Source: Cytophagales bacterium (GTDB taxonomy: Bacteria > Bacteroidota > Bacteroidia > Cytophagales > UBA9547). Taken from it: 64,000 bases of DNA. The stretch is from positions 1-64,000 of the forward strand of contig JAAFIH010000022.1 in NCBI GenBank assembly GCA_013297755.1, given 5' to 3'. How positions within the stretch are numbered: position 1 is the stretch's first letter; the number at the start of each line of letters is the position of its first letter. The position numbers and the translations under genes were made by a program. Positions 45,532-54,870 of this stretch are shown here, piece by piece. The notes under the pieces were generated by a model. It saw only the letters and a list, made by a program, of their open reading frames with translations, had not been told where the DNA came from and made no database searches.

Positions 45532-46506
45532 TTGATTAAAATAATAACAATTTTTAGATTTTTTTGGCATTTTTGTATTCAATATATTATTACTAAAATC
45601 TACATAAACAAAATTTTAAAAAAATATGAAACTAAATACAATTTATATTTAGGAATTAATGACAAAAAGAAATATTCTTACTATTATGGAACTATTGTGT
45701 CATCAATAATAACTTTTATTTTTTCAAGTCAAAAAGATAAGTATTTTACTTTTAAAGAAAGGTATTTCATTGCAATTTCGTTTATTGGCTGCATTTATGA
45801 TGATTTTTATGATAACGAAGAGCTAACCGAATCTGAAATAAATGATTTATTAACTAGTCCTCAATATTTTATTCCAAAAACATTAAAAGAAGATATTTTT
45901 TTGACTTACTACAATTATCTCTTAGAGAACGTAAAAAGAAAAAACGAGTTTAAAAACGCATTTTTAGAAATTAACCACTGGCAGATTTTATCTAATCAAC
46001 AAAAGCAGCCGCATATCAATAAATCAACACTTGAACATATTTCATTTGGGAAAGGTGGAAGTTGTTTTTTGTTGTATATTTCTATATTTGATAAGCAACA
46101 AAACAAAGAAATAAAAAACATTTTTTTCAAAATTGGTGGCTTATTTCAATTAGGCAACGATATATTTGATGTTTACAAAGACTGGCAGCAAGGTATAAAA
46201 ACACTGCCAAATACGACTGTAAACATAAAAGAATTTACCCTTTTTTACGAGCAAAAAACAATAGAATTGATCCAAGAAATCAAAAAATGTGATTCGATTT
46301 GTTCAAAAAAAATATTTTTAGCTTCTACTTTGAGCATAGTGTGCTTGCCAATGGTAGCACTGAACCAACTTTGTGATTTACAAAATGGTTTTCCGCTTTG
46401 GAACGATTGGGAAAAAATTGATAGAAAAAATTATATATGCGATATGTCTCTTTGGAAAAACAAATTAAAATATGTGCAAATTTGGAATAAATTTATGAAA
46501 ATATAA
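45532..46506 (+). CDS. Class I isoprenoid-synthase-like protein
   Basis: The 324-residue all-helical protein has two Asp-rich motifs typical of class I isoprenoid synthases: IYDDFYDNEE (D90, D91, D94) and GNDIFDVYKDWQQG (N209-D217). In that fold they bind three Mg2+ and a prenyl diphosphate. It is not close to FPP/GGPP synthase, which has KPxR and longer signatures, so the reaction is open (prenyl transfer or terpene formation). The only start in frame near the beginning is TTG at 45532; an ATG at 45524 is in another frame and stops after three codons. No pathway genes flank it. Confidence 0.7.
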   Translation: MIKIITIFRFFWHFCIQYIITKIYINKILKKYETKYNLYLGINDKKKYSYYYGTIVSSIITFIFSSQKDKYFTFKERYFIAISFIGCIYDDFYDNEELTESEINDLLTSPQYFIPKTLKEDIFLTYYNYLLENVKRKNEFKNAFLEINHWQILSNQQKQPHINKSTLEHISFGKGGSCFLLYISIFDKQQNKEIKNIFFKIGGLFQLGNDIFDVYKDWQQGIKTLPNTTVNIKEFTLFYEQKTIELIQEIKKCDSICSKKIFLASTLSIVCLPMVALNQLCDLQNGFPLWNDWEKIDRKNYICDMSLWKNKLKYVQIWNKFMKI

Positions 46507-46838
46507 AAAAAATATTCTACATCAACAGACAAATTTTACTTAATGCTAATAATTGACTTTAAATATTCAGTATTAAATTTCTTTATTATTTATAAATAAT
46601 TATTTTAATAATTTACAAAATATATTACTTTAAATAATTCATTTACACTATCTTAAAAATTCATAAATTTAGTAATAATTTATTTTAAATATTTTAATTA
46701 TTGAAATTTAATATTTTGAATTAAAAAAATCTCAAAAAAGTAGTTTGGGAAAAATGTTTTACAAAATAATATAATTTAGTGTTTTTACAAAAAATAAAAT
46801 ATTAGAACAATTTGCAAAATATCACGTAAGAAAGTATA
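46507..46838. other. Extremely AT-rich intergenic region
   Basis: This is one of the most AT-rich stretches of the window and holds no gene, hairpin or repeat I can support. It presumably contains the promoter of the next gene. Confidence 0.4.
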
Positions 46839-47459
46839 TTGCTAAAAATTACAAATAAAGTGAAAAGCAAATATCTATCTTTAGTAATAATATTAATTTT
46901 TTTATGTTTTTTGACTCAGAAATGTAGAGTCAAAACAGATCCCATTTTACCTAAAAACGGAGCTAATGATAATAATTTTAATCCAAATTCGTCTGACAAC
47001 CCAGCATATAAATACACTTTTCCTGGCAACAAAGGCTTTGACTTGAATACTGTAGGTCTTGGTGCAGGTAATATGCGTATTCTAAGTATGTACGATGGAG
47101 CTATCATGAGTGCATTGTATGGCAGATGCGATTATACAGAAGGCAAATATGTCATGGCAATAGTAGCTGGCGACCCCAAAACCAAAATTGCTAAATCAAA
47201 TTTTATCATTTATTTCAAATCAAAACCTTCCAAAACAAGAGATTTTAAGTTTACAACTTCATTGGATTCGCTTACAGATAGTACAGCTCATTTGCTGATA
47301 ACAGATATAGGTACAAACCAAAAAACTTGGCAAGCCAGAAAAGGTGTATTGAATTATAATACTTCTAATACAGCATCTTTTAATGAAATCAGTGGCGAAA
47401 ATATAGCAAATCTATCAGAACCAATGATTCAATTTACTGGAATTATTAATTGTCAATAG
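46839..47459 (+). CDS. Hypothetical exported protein, possible lipoprotein
   Basis: The frame starts with TTG (46839); a GTG at 46860 gives VKSKYLSLVIILIFLCFLTQKC, a better signal sequence, so either could be the start. The Cys after LTQK may be lipidated though the lipobox is weak. The 206-residue product has an Asn/Pro-rich linker (NGANDNNFNPNSSDNP), then a compact strand-rich domain (NTVGLGAGNMRILSMYDGAIMSALYGRCDYTEGKYVMAIVAGDPK). I do not recognise the family. Confidence 0.65.
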   Translation: MLKITNKVKSKYLSLVIILIFLCFLTQKCRVKTDPILPKNGANDNNFNPNSSDNPAYKYTFPGNKGFDLNTVGLGAGNMRILSMYDGAIMSALYGRCDYTEGKYVMAIVAGDPKTKIAKSNFIIYFKSKPSKTRDFKFTTSLDSLTDSTAHLLITDIGTNQKTWQARKGVLNYNTSNTASFNEISGENIANLSEPMIQFTGIINCQ

Positions 47460-47478
47460 TTAAAAATTAAATATATTT

Positions 47479-48429
47479 TTATTTTTTAGATTCAAAAAAA
47501 TATCTTTTTTGTAATAAATATTCAAAAACTCGAGGTCTAATTACACACAAATCATTGGCCAAGCCTACCAAACCATAAATATCTGACTTTTGGTTTAGTG
47601 CGTAATAAATAGTAATTTTATTAGATTTTTCATTAAATTTATCTTTCAACTCAATCTCGAAAGTTGGTTTTATTTTCAATAAACTGTCTTTTTTGAAATT
47701 TTCGTCCACAGAACAAAATCTACGTATGGCCACATTTTTGTATAAATCCAAATAAGCCATAATTTTGGTAGAATCAGCTTGAGGCATACCCTCAATCAAA
47801 AATTTAGAAGTAGAACGATTGATTTTGAAATTATACATAGTACTATCAAAATAGCTAACTTTTAGAGACTCGATGGTAGATAAAGAAGAGCTAAAAATGG
47901 TCCTAGAACGCCAGTTTTGGGTATCTACAACCAATAAATTAGCGATTTGAACTTTGCCTTCTAGCGGAAAATCAATAAAGTATGGATTTTTAAAACCATC
48001 GATTAAACCAACTAAATCTTTGGAATCTGCTACATATTTTACTTTTTTTAATAACTGATCAGCATTATAAAAACTACATTCTGTTGCTTCTGATAGCATC
48101 AATTTTTCGATTTGTGGTAATATTTCTTTGTTTACAGGTTTACGCATTTGCGATTTATACATCAAGTTTTTGATGTTGGAAATAAATAAATCTTCAACTT
48201 TATATAAGTTATCTACTTTCCAAATGCCATTATCTAATGCCAAAACGATTGATTTTCCTTTTTGTTGCAACACAATTTTGTTTACTGAGCCACTGTCAGC
48301 AATTGAAAATTGATTTTCATCGGCTACTAATGTGCCTTTGGGAGATTGCAAATAAATAGTAATTAAGGCCAATACAATGCTAATGGCTGCAACAATGGCT
48401 AGATTTTTGGTTAATTTATCTAATTTCAT
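47479..48429 (-). CDS. DUF4340-like membrane-anchored protein
   Basis: Starting at 48429 (MKLDKLTKNLAIVAAISIVLALITIYLQ) gives 316 residues with one N-terminal membrane helix. The pattern that follows (VNKIVLQQKGKSIVLALDNGIWKVDNLYKVE...) is that of DUF4340-type periplasmic proteins often found with GldA/GldF/GldG-like ABC transporters. No such genes are here. The role is unknown. Confidence 0.72.
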   Translation of the reverse strand: MKLDKLTKNLAIVAAISIVLALITIYLQSPKGTLVADENQFSIADSGSVNKIVLQQKGKSIVLALDNGIWKVDNLYKVEDLFISNIKNLMYKSQMRKPVNKEILPQIEKLMLSEATECSFYNADQLLKKVKYVADSKDLVGLIDGFKNPYFIDFPLEGKVQIANLLVVDTQNWRSRTIFSSSLSTIESLKVSYFDSTMYNFKINRSTSKFLIEGMPQADSTKIMAYLDLYKNVAIRRFCSVDENFKKDSLLKIKPTFEIELKDKFNEKSNKITIYYALNQKSDIYGLVGLANDLCVIRPRVFEYLLQKRYFFESKK

Positions 48430-48523
48430 ACAATTATAAAAACACAAATTTAATCAAAAAAATAGGGATTGAAAGTAAAATAATAAATAAATAAAAGTAA
48501 TAAATATAATTAAAATACACCAA

Positions 48524-49261
48524 TCACTTTGAAGTAAAACTATGTAAAAGTATGCCAGTAGCAATGGCCACATTGAGCGATTCTGCCTGACCAATTTTAG
48601 GAATTGTAACACAATCAGTACATAATTCTAATAAAGGAGAAGAAACTCCATTTGCTTCATTTCCCATCAACAAGAGGCCATTTTTGAATTGAATACTACT
48701 TGGCGAAACACCGCTCATGGCTGCTGCTATTATTGGCAAGGAGGTTGAAGATAGTAATTTTTTTAAATCTACATACTGAACATTTACTCTCAAAAACGAC
48801 CCCATTGTGGCTGATATTACTTTTAAACCATACATATCTACTGTGTTGGTAGAGCAAAAAATATGTTTTATACCAAACCAATCTGCCGTTCTAATAATAG
48901 TACCTAAATTGCCAGGGTCTTGGATGTTGTCAAGAGCCAAAGAAATACCTGAATTTGGTAATATTATTTCTTTATTGTTCAAATATTGAACTACGGCTAA
49001 AGCAGTAAAATTATTTTCTAAAGTTGATATAGATTGTAACTCATCTGAAGAAACTAAAAAAAAATCAATATTTTTTTTAGCAAAAAAAGACTCAAAATCA
49101 GACTCACATTTAGAAGTAAAATACACACTAAGTACCTGATATTCAGACAATAAACACTCTTTTACAGACTTTAATCCCTCTACCACAAAGGCGTTAGATT
49201 CTTGCCTGTTCTTTTTTAATTGCAGTGATTTTATAAATTTTATTGTATTTTTAGAAATCAT
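48524..49261 (-). CDS. TrmH/SpoU-family RNA methyltransferase
   Basis: The 245-residue protein has a small N-terminal substrate-binding domain (FIKSLQLKKNRQESNAFVVEG) and a C-terminal SPOUT knot: LALDNIQDPGNLGTIIRTADWFG (motif 1), LLMGNEANGVS (motif 2) and IPKIGQAESLNVAIATGILL (motif 3). It is expected to make 2'-O-methyl-ribose in rRNA or tRNA using SAM. The exact site is unknown. Its start lies 5 bases from the divergent Omp85 gene. Confidence 0.93.
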   Translation of the reverse strand: MISKNTIKFIKSLQLKKNRQESNAFVVEGLKSVKECLLSEYQVLSVYFTSKCESDFESFFAKKNIDFFLVSSDELQSISTLENNFTALAVVQYLNNKEIILPNSGISLALDNIQDPGNLGTIIRTADWFGIKHIFCSTNTVDMYGLKVISATMGSFLRVNVQYVDLKKLLSSTSLPIIAAAMSGVSPSSIQFKNGLLLMGNEANGVSSPLLELCTDCVTIPKIGQAESLNVAIATGILLHSFTSK

Positions 49262-49266
49262 ATACT

Positions 49267-51654
49267 TTGGTGAGAATATTGAATAAAAAAACTAGTCTGC
49301 AAAATAAACTTTTAATTTGTATCATACTATTATTATTTTTTAGCTCTTGCAGCGAAAAAATAATTCTTAAAAACAACCAAAAATTACTATATAGCCAACG
49401 TGTATCTGGTATAAAAATAGTTTCTAGGGACGATATAGAATTATTGTATAAGCAAAAACCAAATAAAAAAGTATTTGGTTTTCCGCTTTCTCTATACTTT
49501 TATAGAGCTGGGCTTCATAGATTTGATACCACAAAAATAGAGCAAAAAATTGATGCTTTGAAAATTGAAGAAGAAAAACTACAAAAAGCAAATTTTACTG
49601 ATAGTGTTCAAAAACAGAAAAAAATAAAAAAATTACAAAAAAAACTAAAGAAACAAGAAAAAGTACTGCAAAATGGAAATTTTTTGATGCGTGTAGTTGG
49701 CTCAAAACCAATTTTGTATGATTCTAGCTTAGCTCAAAATACTAAAAAACAAATAGAATTATTTTATAAAACCAAAGGTTTATTTGAAAGTAAAGTTGTT
49801 ATCAAAACAGATACAGTGGGCAATGCTATTTTGGTCGACTACAAAATCAAAGAAGGAAAACAATCTACTATCTCAAAAATAAAATACAAAATAGACGATT
49901 CTTACATAAAACGTATTATCAACGAGTATTTAGAAGAGTCTATTTTGGTTGAAAAACAGCCTTTTGATGAATCAAATATCACAAAAGAAAGAGACAGAAT
50001 AGAAAAATTATTGAAAAATAATGGCTATTACGACTTTAATAAAAAATATATTAATTTTAATATCGACACGACTAATTATTTATGTGAAATCACTTGTAAT
50101 ATTACTCAATTAGATAATGGAAATCCTCATCAACTATACACCATCGATAGTATAAGATTTGATATAGATCAAGACAAAAACCTTGATTACGATGTAGACT
50201 CGAGTACTTACAAAGATTTGAGAGTTTATCAAAGTATTTTCTTTTATAAACCAAAAGTATTAAGAAAGAAAATACAATTAAATAGCAATTCTTACTATAA
50301 TTTGTCAAACACACAACTTACACAACGTGGGCTTACACAGCTAGAAATGTTTAGGTTTGTAAATATTATGTATAGAAAAGATACTTCAAATTTTAAACTA
50401 ACTCCCTATATATCAGCTACTTCGCTTTCAAAATATCAAATTTCAGACGAATTAGGTTTTACCGTGAGTCAGGGCGTTCCAGGGCCTTTTGGTAGCGTAA
50501 CTTTTACCAATAGAAATGCACTAGGTGGCTGCGAAATTTTTGATATAAGTGTAAGAGGTGGCATCGAGGGAGTGGCCTCAGCGGCAAGCCCAGGCAATGT
50601 GTATCGTAGCTACGAACTTGGTGTTACTGGCTCGCTTACATTTCCTAGACTATTGTCTTTGGTAGATTTAAACAAAATTTTCTTAAATAACAACCCTAGA
50701 ACCAGATTTTCGCTAGGTTATTCGTTTATTTTAAGACCTGAATATCAACGAACTAATACTAGATTTTCTATGACATATAATTTACAAAAAGGTAATTTTA
50801 AGTCATTTTCACTATCATTAATTGACATCAATTATTTAAGATCTAGACGGATAGAAAGTAATTTTTCGCAATATTTAGAAGAGCTAAAAAACGATGGCAA
50901 TAATTTATTTAGAAGTTTTCAAAACACGATTGCCACAAATCTAAATTTTGGTTATACCTACAATACATTTGTGATGGGGCAGAATAAGAAAGCCACTTTT
51001 TTTAGAATTTATGCAGAGCCAGGAGGCACAATTTTTAATATTCTTACCAAAAATCAACTAGAGAGTATTAAAAACAGCTTCAATCTACAAGCTGTTTTTG
51101 TGTATTGGAAAATTAATTTTGATTTAAGAGGGTATCTGCCCATTACAAAAAAATCTATGTTGGCCTCAAGATTTCATATTGGCATTGCTAACCCTTATGG
51201 CGGTGATTTTGTGTTGCCTTATGAAAAATATTTTTTTACTGGTGGCACCAATAGCAATAGAGCTTGGTTGCCACGAAGGCTTGGCCCTGGAAGTTTTAGT
51301 GGCAATATCAAAGACCGTTTTGAGCAACCAGGATTGGTGTTGTTGGAAATGAATCAAGAGTATAGATTTAAAATATTTCAATATTTTGATGGTGCATTTT
51401 TTATAGATGCAGGCAATGTTTGGAATTGGAACGATCCTGATAATTCAAAAAATCTAAAACCAAATTTTATTACTGAAATTGCAATTGGTAGTGGCTTAGG
51501 TATAAGGCTTGATTTTTCATTTTTAATTGTAAGATTAGATGCAGGTTTCAAAATACATGATCCCTCAAAACCAATTTCGGCTAGATGGGTGGCTTCTGAT
51601 AACCTAAATTTTAAAAGTGCTCTATGGAATATAGCTATTGGATATCCATTTTAA
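49267..51654 (+). CDS. Omp85-family outer-membrane lipoprotein (TamL-like)
   Basis: The 795-residue protein has a lipoprotein signal with LFFSSC (Cys28 counting from the TTG start), a Lys/Glu-rich coiled segment at about 95-135, POTRA-like repeats to about 385, and a 16-strand barrel with the family motif ending in a GxxxRGY-like TGGTNSNRAWLPRRLGPGSF (about 655). It ends in IAIGYPF, a normal terminal strand. The lipid anchor fits TamL, the Bacteroidota counterpart of TamA. Start choice is uncertain: TTG 49267, GTG 49270 or TTG 49279. TamB is not adjacent. Confidence 0.85.
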   Translation: MVRILNKKTSLQNKLLICIILLLFFSSCSEKIILKNNQKLLYSQRVSGIKIVSRDDIELLYKQKPNKKVFGFPLSLYFYRAGLHRFDTTKIEQKIDALKIEEEKLQKANFTDSVQKQKKIKKLQKKLKKQEKVLQNGNFLMRVVGSKPILYDSSLAQNTKKQIELFYKTKGLFESKVVIKTDTVGNAILVDYKIKEGKQSTISKIKYKIDDSYIKRIINEYLEESILVEKQPFDESNITKERDRIEKLLKNNGYYDFNKKYINFNIDTTNYLCEITCNITQLDNGNPHQLYTIDSIRFDIDQDKNLDYDVDSSTYKDLRVYQSIFFYKPKVLRKKIQLNSNSYYNLSNTQLTQRGLTQLEMFRFVNIMYRKDTSNFKLTPYISATSLSKYQISDELGFTVSQGVPGPFGSVTFTNRNALGGCEIFDISVRGGIEGVASAASPGNVYRSYELGVTGSLTFPRLLSLVDLNKIFLNNNPRTRFSLGYSFILRPEYQRTNTRFSMTYNLQKGNFKSFSLSLIDINYLRSRRIESNFSQYLEELKNDGNNLFRSFQNTIATNLNFGYTYNTFVMGQNKKATFFRIYAEPGGTIFNILTKNQLESIKNSFNLQAVFVYWKINFDLRGYLPITKKSMLASRFHIGIANPYGGDFVLPYEKYFFTGGTNSNRAWLPRRLGPGSFSGNIKDRFEQPGLVLLEMNQEYRFKIFQYFDGAFFIDAGNVWNWNDPDNSKNLKPNFITEIAIGSGLGIRLDFSFLIVRLDAGFKIHDPSKPISARWVASDNLNFKSALWNIAIGYPF

Positions 51655-51673
51655 AAATTATTATAAACTAAAT

Positions 51674-53050
51674 TTACTTATTATTACTCATTTCAACAAA
51701 ATTTTTATAAAAGTATGGTATAGTTTCAATCCCTTTTAATAAATTAAAAATGCCATAATGCTCGTTTGGAGAATGAATAGCATCTGTATCAAGCCCAAAT
51801 CCAAGTAAGATTGATTTGATTTTTAATTCTTTTTCAAACAAAGCAACAATGGGTATACTCCCCCCCCCACGTGTGGGTACTGGTTTTTTGCCAAAAGTAA
51901 TTTCCATGGCTTTTTCGGCTGCCAAATATCCAATAGAATCTATTGGAAGTACGTAAGCCTCGCCACCATGATGAGGCTTTACTTTTACTGAAACCCCAGC
52001 AGGTGCTAAGTTCTCAAAGTAAGATTGAAACAATTTTGTAATTGTACCAGAATCTTGATTTGGCACTAATCGCATAGATATTTTGGCAAATGCTTGAGAT
52101 GGCAAAACTGTTTTTGCCCCTTGGCCTATATAGCCACCCCAAATACCGTTTACATCTAATGTTGGTCGAATAGAAGCACGCTCTGTTGTAGAATAACCTG
52201 TTTCGCCCATTACATCTTGGATAGACAAATCATTTTTATAATTTTCGATATCAAAAGGAGCCTCAGAAAGTAATTTTCGTTCAGAAATTGACACTAATTC
52301 TACCTCATCATAAAAATGTGGAATAGTAATTTTTCGATTTTTATCATGTAATTTACTTATCATATCGCAAAGAATATTGATAGGATTGGCCACAGCTCCA
52401 CCATATACACCAGAGTGTAAATCACGACTGGGGCCAGTAACCTCTACCTCTACATAGCTAAGTCCACGCAAACCACAATCTATGGAAGGTATATCATTGG
52501 CAATAATGGCAGTATCAGAAATTAAAATAATATCTGCACTCAATTTTTTAGTATTATTTTTAACAAAAATAGGCAAATTATCTGAGCCTACTTCTTCTTC
52601 TCCCTCAATCAAAACTTTTACATTGCAAGGCAATGAATGTGAGCTAATCATATACTCAAGTGCTTTTAGGTGCATAAAAACTTGTCCTTTATCATCACAA
52701 GAACCACGAGCATAAATTTTTTCGTCCCTTAATGTGGGTTCAAAAGGTGGCGTTATCCATAAATCTAATGGCGTAGCAGGCTGCACATCATAATGCCCAT
52801 ATACAAGAATTGTTGGTAGTTTTGGGTCTATGATTTTTTGTGCAAACACTACTGGAAATCCTGCTGTTGGGCAAATCTCAACAGTGTCCATACCTATTTG
52901 AGTGCATTGATTTTTGATGGCCTCAGCCATTTGAGCCATATTTTCTTTATATGCTGGATCTGCACTTATAGATGGTATTCGTAATAATTGAAATAACTCA
53001 TCTAAAAATCTATTTTTATTTTCTGAAATATAGGATTGAATATTTTGCAT
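51674..53050 (-). CDS. M20-family dipeptidase/amidohydrolase
   Basis: The 458-residue cytoplasmic metallopeptidase has the M20 metal-site text: VYGHYDVQP (about 85-93), ARGSCDDKGQ, EGEEEVGS and the LHSGVYGG lid segment, then the dimerisation domain and the final GFGLDTDAIHSPNEHYG. It should hydrolyse dipeptides or N-acyl amino acids using two zinc ions. A run of nine G on the coding strand (51860-51868 region) encodes Gly-Gly-Gly within RGGGSIP, a conserved segment near the active site, and is a possible slippage point. Confidence 0.92.
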   Translation of the reverse strand: MQNIQSYISENKNRFLDELFQLLRIPSISADPAYKENMAQMAEAIKNQCTQIGMDTVEICPTAGFPVVFAQKIIDPKLPTILVYGHYDVQPATPLDLWITPPFEPTLRDEKIYARGSCDDKGQVFMHLKALEYMISSHSLPCNVKVLIEGEEEVGSDNLPIFVKNNTKKLSADIILISDTAIIANDIPSIDCGLRGLSYVEVEVTGPSRDLHSGVYGGAVANPINILCDMISKLHDKNRKITIPHFYDEVELVSISERKLLSEAPFDIENYKNDLSIQDVMGETGYSTTERASIRPTLDVNGIWGGYIGQGAKTVLPSQAFAKISMRLVPNQDSGTITKLFQSYFENLAPAGVSVKVKPHHGGEAYVLPIDSIGYLAAEKAMEITFGKKPVPTRGGGSIPIVALFEKELKIKSILLGFGLDTDAIHSPNEHYGIFNLLKGIETIPYFYKNFVEMSNNK

Positions 53051-53116
53051 ATTTTTTTTAAAATTTAAAAAGAAAAATTATTTTTAAATATTTTATTATA
53101 AAATAAATATTATTAC

Positions 53117-53590
53117 TTATATTAGTTTATTTTGAGATGTAGAATCAGTAATATATCCTACATCGTCTGGCAAATTTGGTTTTTGAGATGCAGCTACTGC
53201 TAGTTGGTCGCATCTTTCGTTTTGAGGATGACCAGCATGACCTTTAATCCAAACAAATCTTACTTTATGCTTTTGGTGAGATTGTATGTATCTTCTCCAT
53301 AAATCTTGGTTGGCTTTGCCTGCAAATCCCTTTTTGAGCCAAGTCCAAAGCCAACCTTTTTCTACAGAATTTACCACATACTGACTATCAGAATATATTG
53401 TAACTTCCTGATTATCAATTTTTAAAGCCTCAAGACCAACAATTACAGCCATCAACTCCATTCTATTATTGGTAGTCAGTTTAAAACCATCAGATATTTC
53501 TTTTACATGTCCTTTATAATGTAATATTATGCCATATCCACCACGCCCAGGGTTTCCATTGCAAGCGCCATCAGTAAATATATCTACCAT
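53117..53590 (-). CDS. rnhA: Ribonuclease HI
   Basis: The 157-residue protein has the RNase HI active site: Asp7 in IFTDGACNGNPG, Glu45 in NNRMELMAV, Asp68 in YSDSQYV, and the final Asp in ERCDQLA, plus the basic handle (WLKKGFAGKANQDLW). It removes RNA from RNA-DNA hybrids. It is 16 bases after the sugar dehydrogenase-like gene and may share its transcript. Confidence 0.96.
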   Translation of the reverse strand: MVDIFTDGACNGNPGRGGYGIILHYKGHVKEISDGFKLTTNNRMELMAVIVGLEALKIDNQEVTIYSDSQYVVNSVEKGWLWTWLKKGFAGKANQDLWRRYIQSHQKHKVRFVWIKGHAGHPQNERCDQLAVAASQKPNLPDDVGYITDSTSQNKLI

Positions 53591-53606
53591 GATAAATTTT
53601 GAAAAT

Positions 53607-54809
53607 CTATAAAAAATTTAATTGTAATATCTTACCAGAAAGTTGAAAAGGTCCATCCAAATCTTGAACCAAAAGATATAATTCTCCATCTGTATCTTCG
53701 GCCAAACTATTGATATTGATGTTTTTAAAATCTACAAAATCAGTTTTTAAAATTTCTCTGTTCCAAGTTTTATCTTTATTTTGAGTAAGACAAAACAAAA
53801 CTCCACGCCAATCTGCAAAAATATATTTTCCATACATTTTAGTGAATTTCTTACCTCTATACACAAATCCACCACAAATACTAGAGCCAACAGAATGGTC
53901 GTATTCTGTAATAGGTAATGTAAAACTAGCTGGATTGGCATTACTTCTTGGTTCAAAAAAATGATAGCCCTCCATTATTTTCCAACCATAATTTTTACCT
54001 TTTTCAATAATATTTATTTCTTCATATTTATTTTGGCCTACATCTCCACAAAAAATTTGATTAGTAATTTTATCTAAAGAAAACCTCCAGGGATTGCGTA
54101 AACCATAAGCATATATCTCAGGTGATGCCTCCTTGCTACCTACAAATGGATTATCACTTGGAATTGCATACGGCAATTTGTTTATATCGATTCTAATAAT
54201 TTTGCCAAGCAGTGATTTTAGATTTTGTCCATTTCCCACTAAGCCGTGAGAATCGCCAGCGTTTCCACCATCTCCTAGTCCTAGTAATAAATATCCATTT
54301 GTATCAAATAAAATCTGTCCACCATTATGGTTCCATTCTGGCTGTGGTATAGTAAGAATAACGGTCTCTTCTAAAAAAGATTTGTTAGGGTTTGTAGGGT
54401 CAGCTTTAAATTCTGATAAGACTGCAATATGATCATTCTTATTTTGAGGCAAAGTAGAACTATAATACACAAAAAACCGTCCATTTTTCTTAAAATCAGG
54501 GTGCAAAGCCATTCCTAGCAATCCACGTTCATCGTAATTTGAACTTAGTTTTGTAATTTTATCTTTTAAATCCAAAAATGGAGAAGACAATAATTGATTG
54601 TTTTTGTCTAAAATATAAATGATTCCACGTTGTTCTACCACAAATTTGCGTCCACTACCATCGTTGGCTGCAACCATGCAAACAGGCGAAATTAAATTTT
54701 GGGCTACAACTTTGAGCGAAACATTTGGTGTGTTGGAATTAGGTTTTTGGGCAGAAACCAAACAAACAACACCTAAAAAAATAAAAAAAACTTTTATTTT
54801 AGTCATCAA
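53607..54809 (-). CDS. Exported glucose/sorbosone dehydrogenase-like (PQQ-type) protein
   Basis: The 400-residue protein has a signal peptide (MTKIKVFFIFLGVVCLVSA) and the six-bladed GSDH propeller: DERGLLGMALHPDF, WNHNGGQILFDTNGYLLLGLGDGG (including the active-site His), and AYGLRNPWRFSLD. Such proteins oxidise aldose sugars or polyols with PQQ and act outside the cytoplasmic membrane. PQQ synthesis genes are not in the window, so the cofactor source is open. Confidence 0.9.
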   Translation of the reverse strand: MMTKIKVFFIFLGVVCLVSAQKPNSNTPNVSLKVVAQNLISPVCMVAANDGSGRKFVVEQRGIIYILDKNNQLLSSPFLDLKDKITKLSSNYDERGLLGMALHPDFKKNGRFFVYYSSTLPQNKNDHIAVLSEFKADPTNPNKSFLEETVILTIPQPEWNHNGGQILFDTNGYLLLGLGDGGNAGDSHGLVGNGQNLKSLLGKIIRIDINKLPYAIPSDNPFVGSKEASPEIYAYGLRNPWRFSLDKITNQIFCGDVGQNKYEEINIIEKGKNYGWKIMEGYHFFEPRSNANPASFTLPITEYDHSVGSSICGGFVYRGKKFTKMYGKYIFADWRGVLFCLTQNKDKTWNREILKTDFVDFKNININSLAEDTDGELYLLVQDLDGPFQLSGKILQLNFL

Positions 54810-54870
54810 TACAAGAAATTTGATACGAATAAACTAAAATTGCATTAAAATTAAAAATAAATATAAAATT

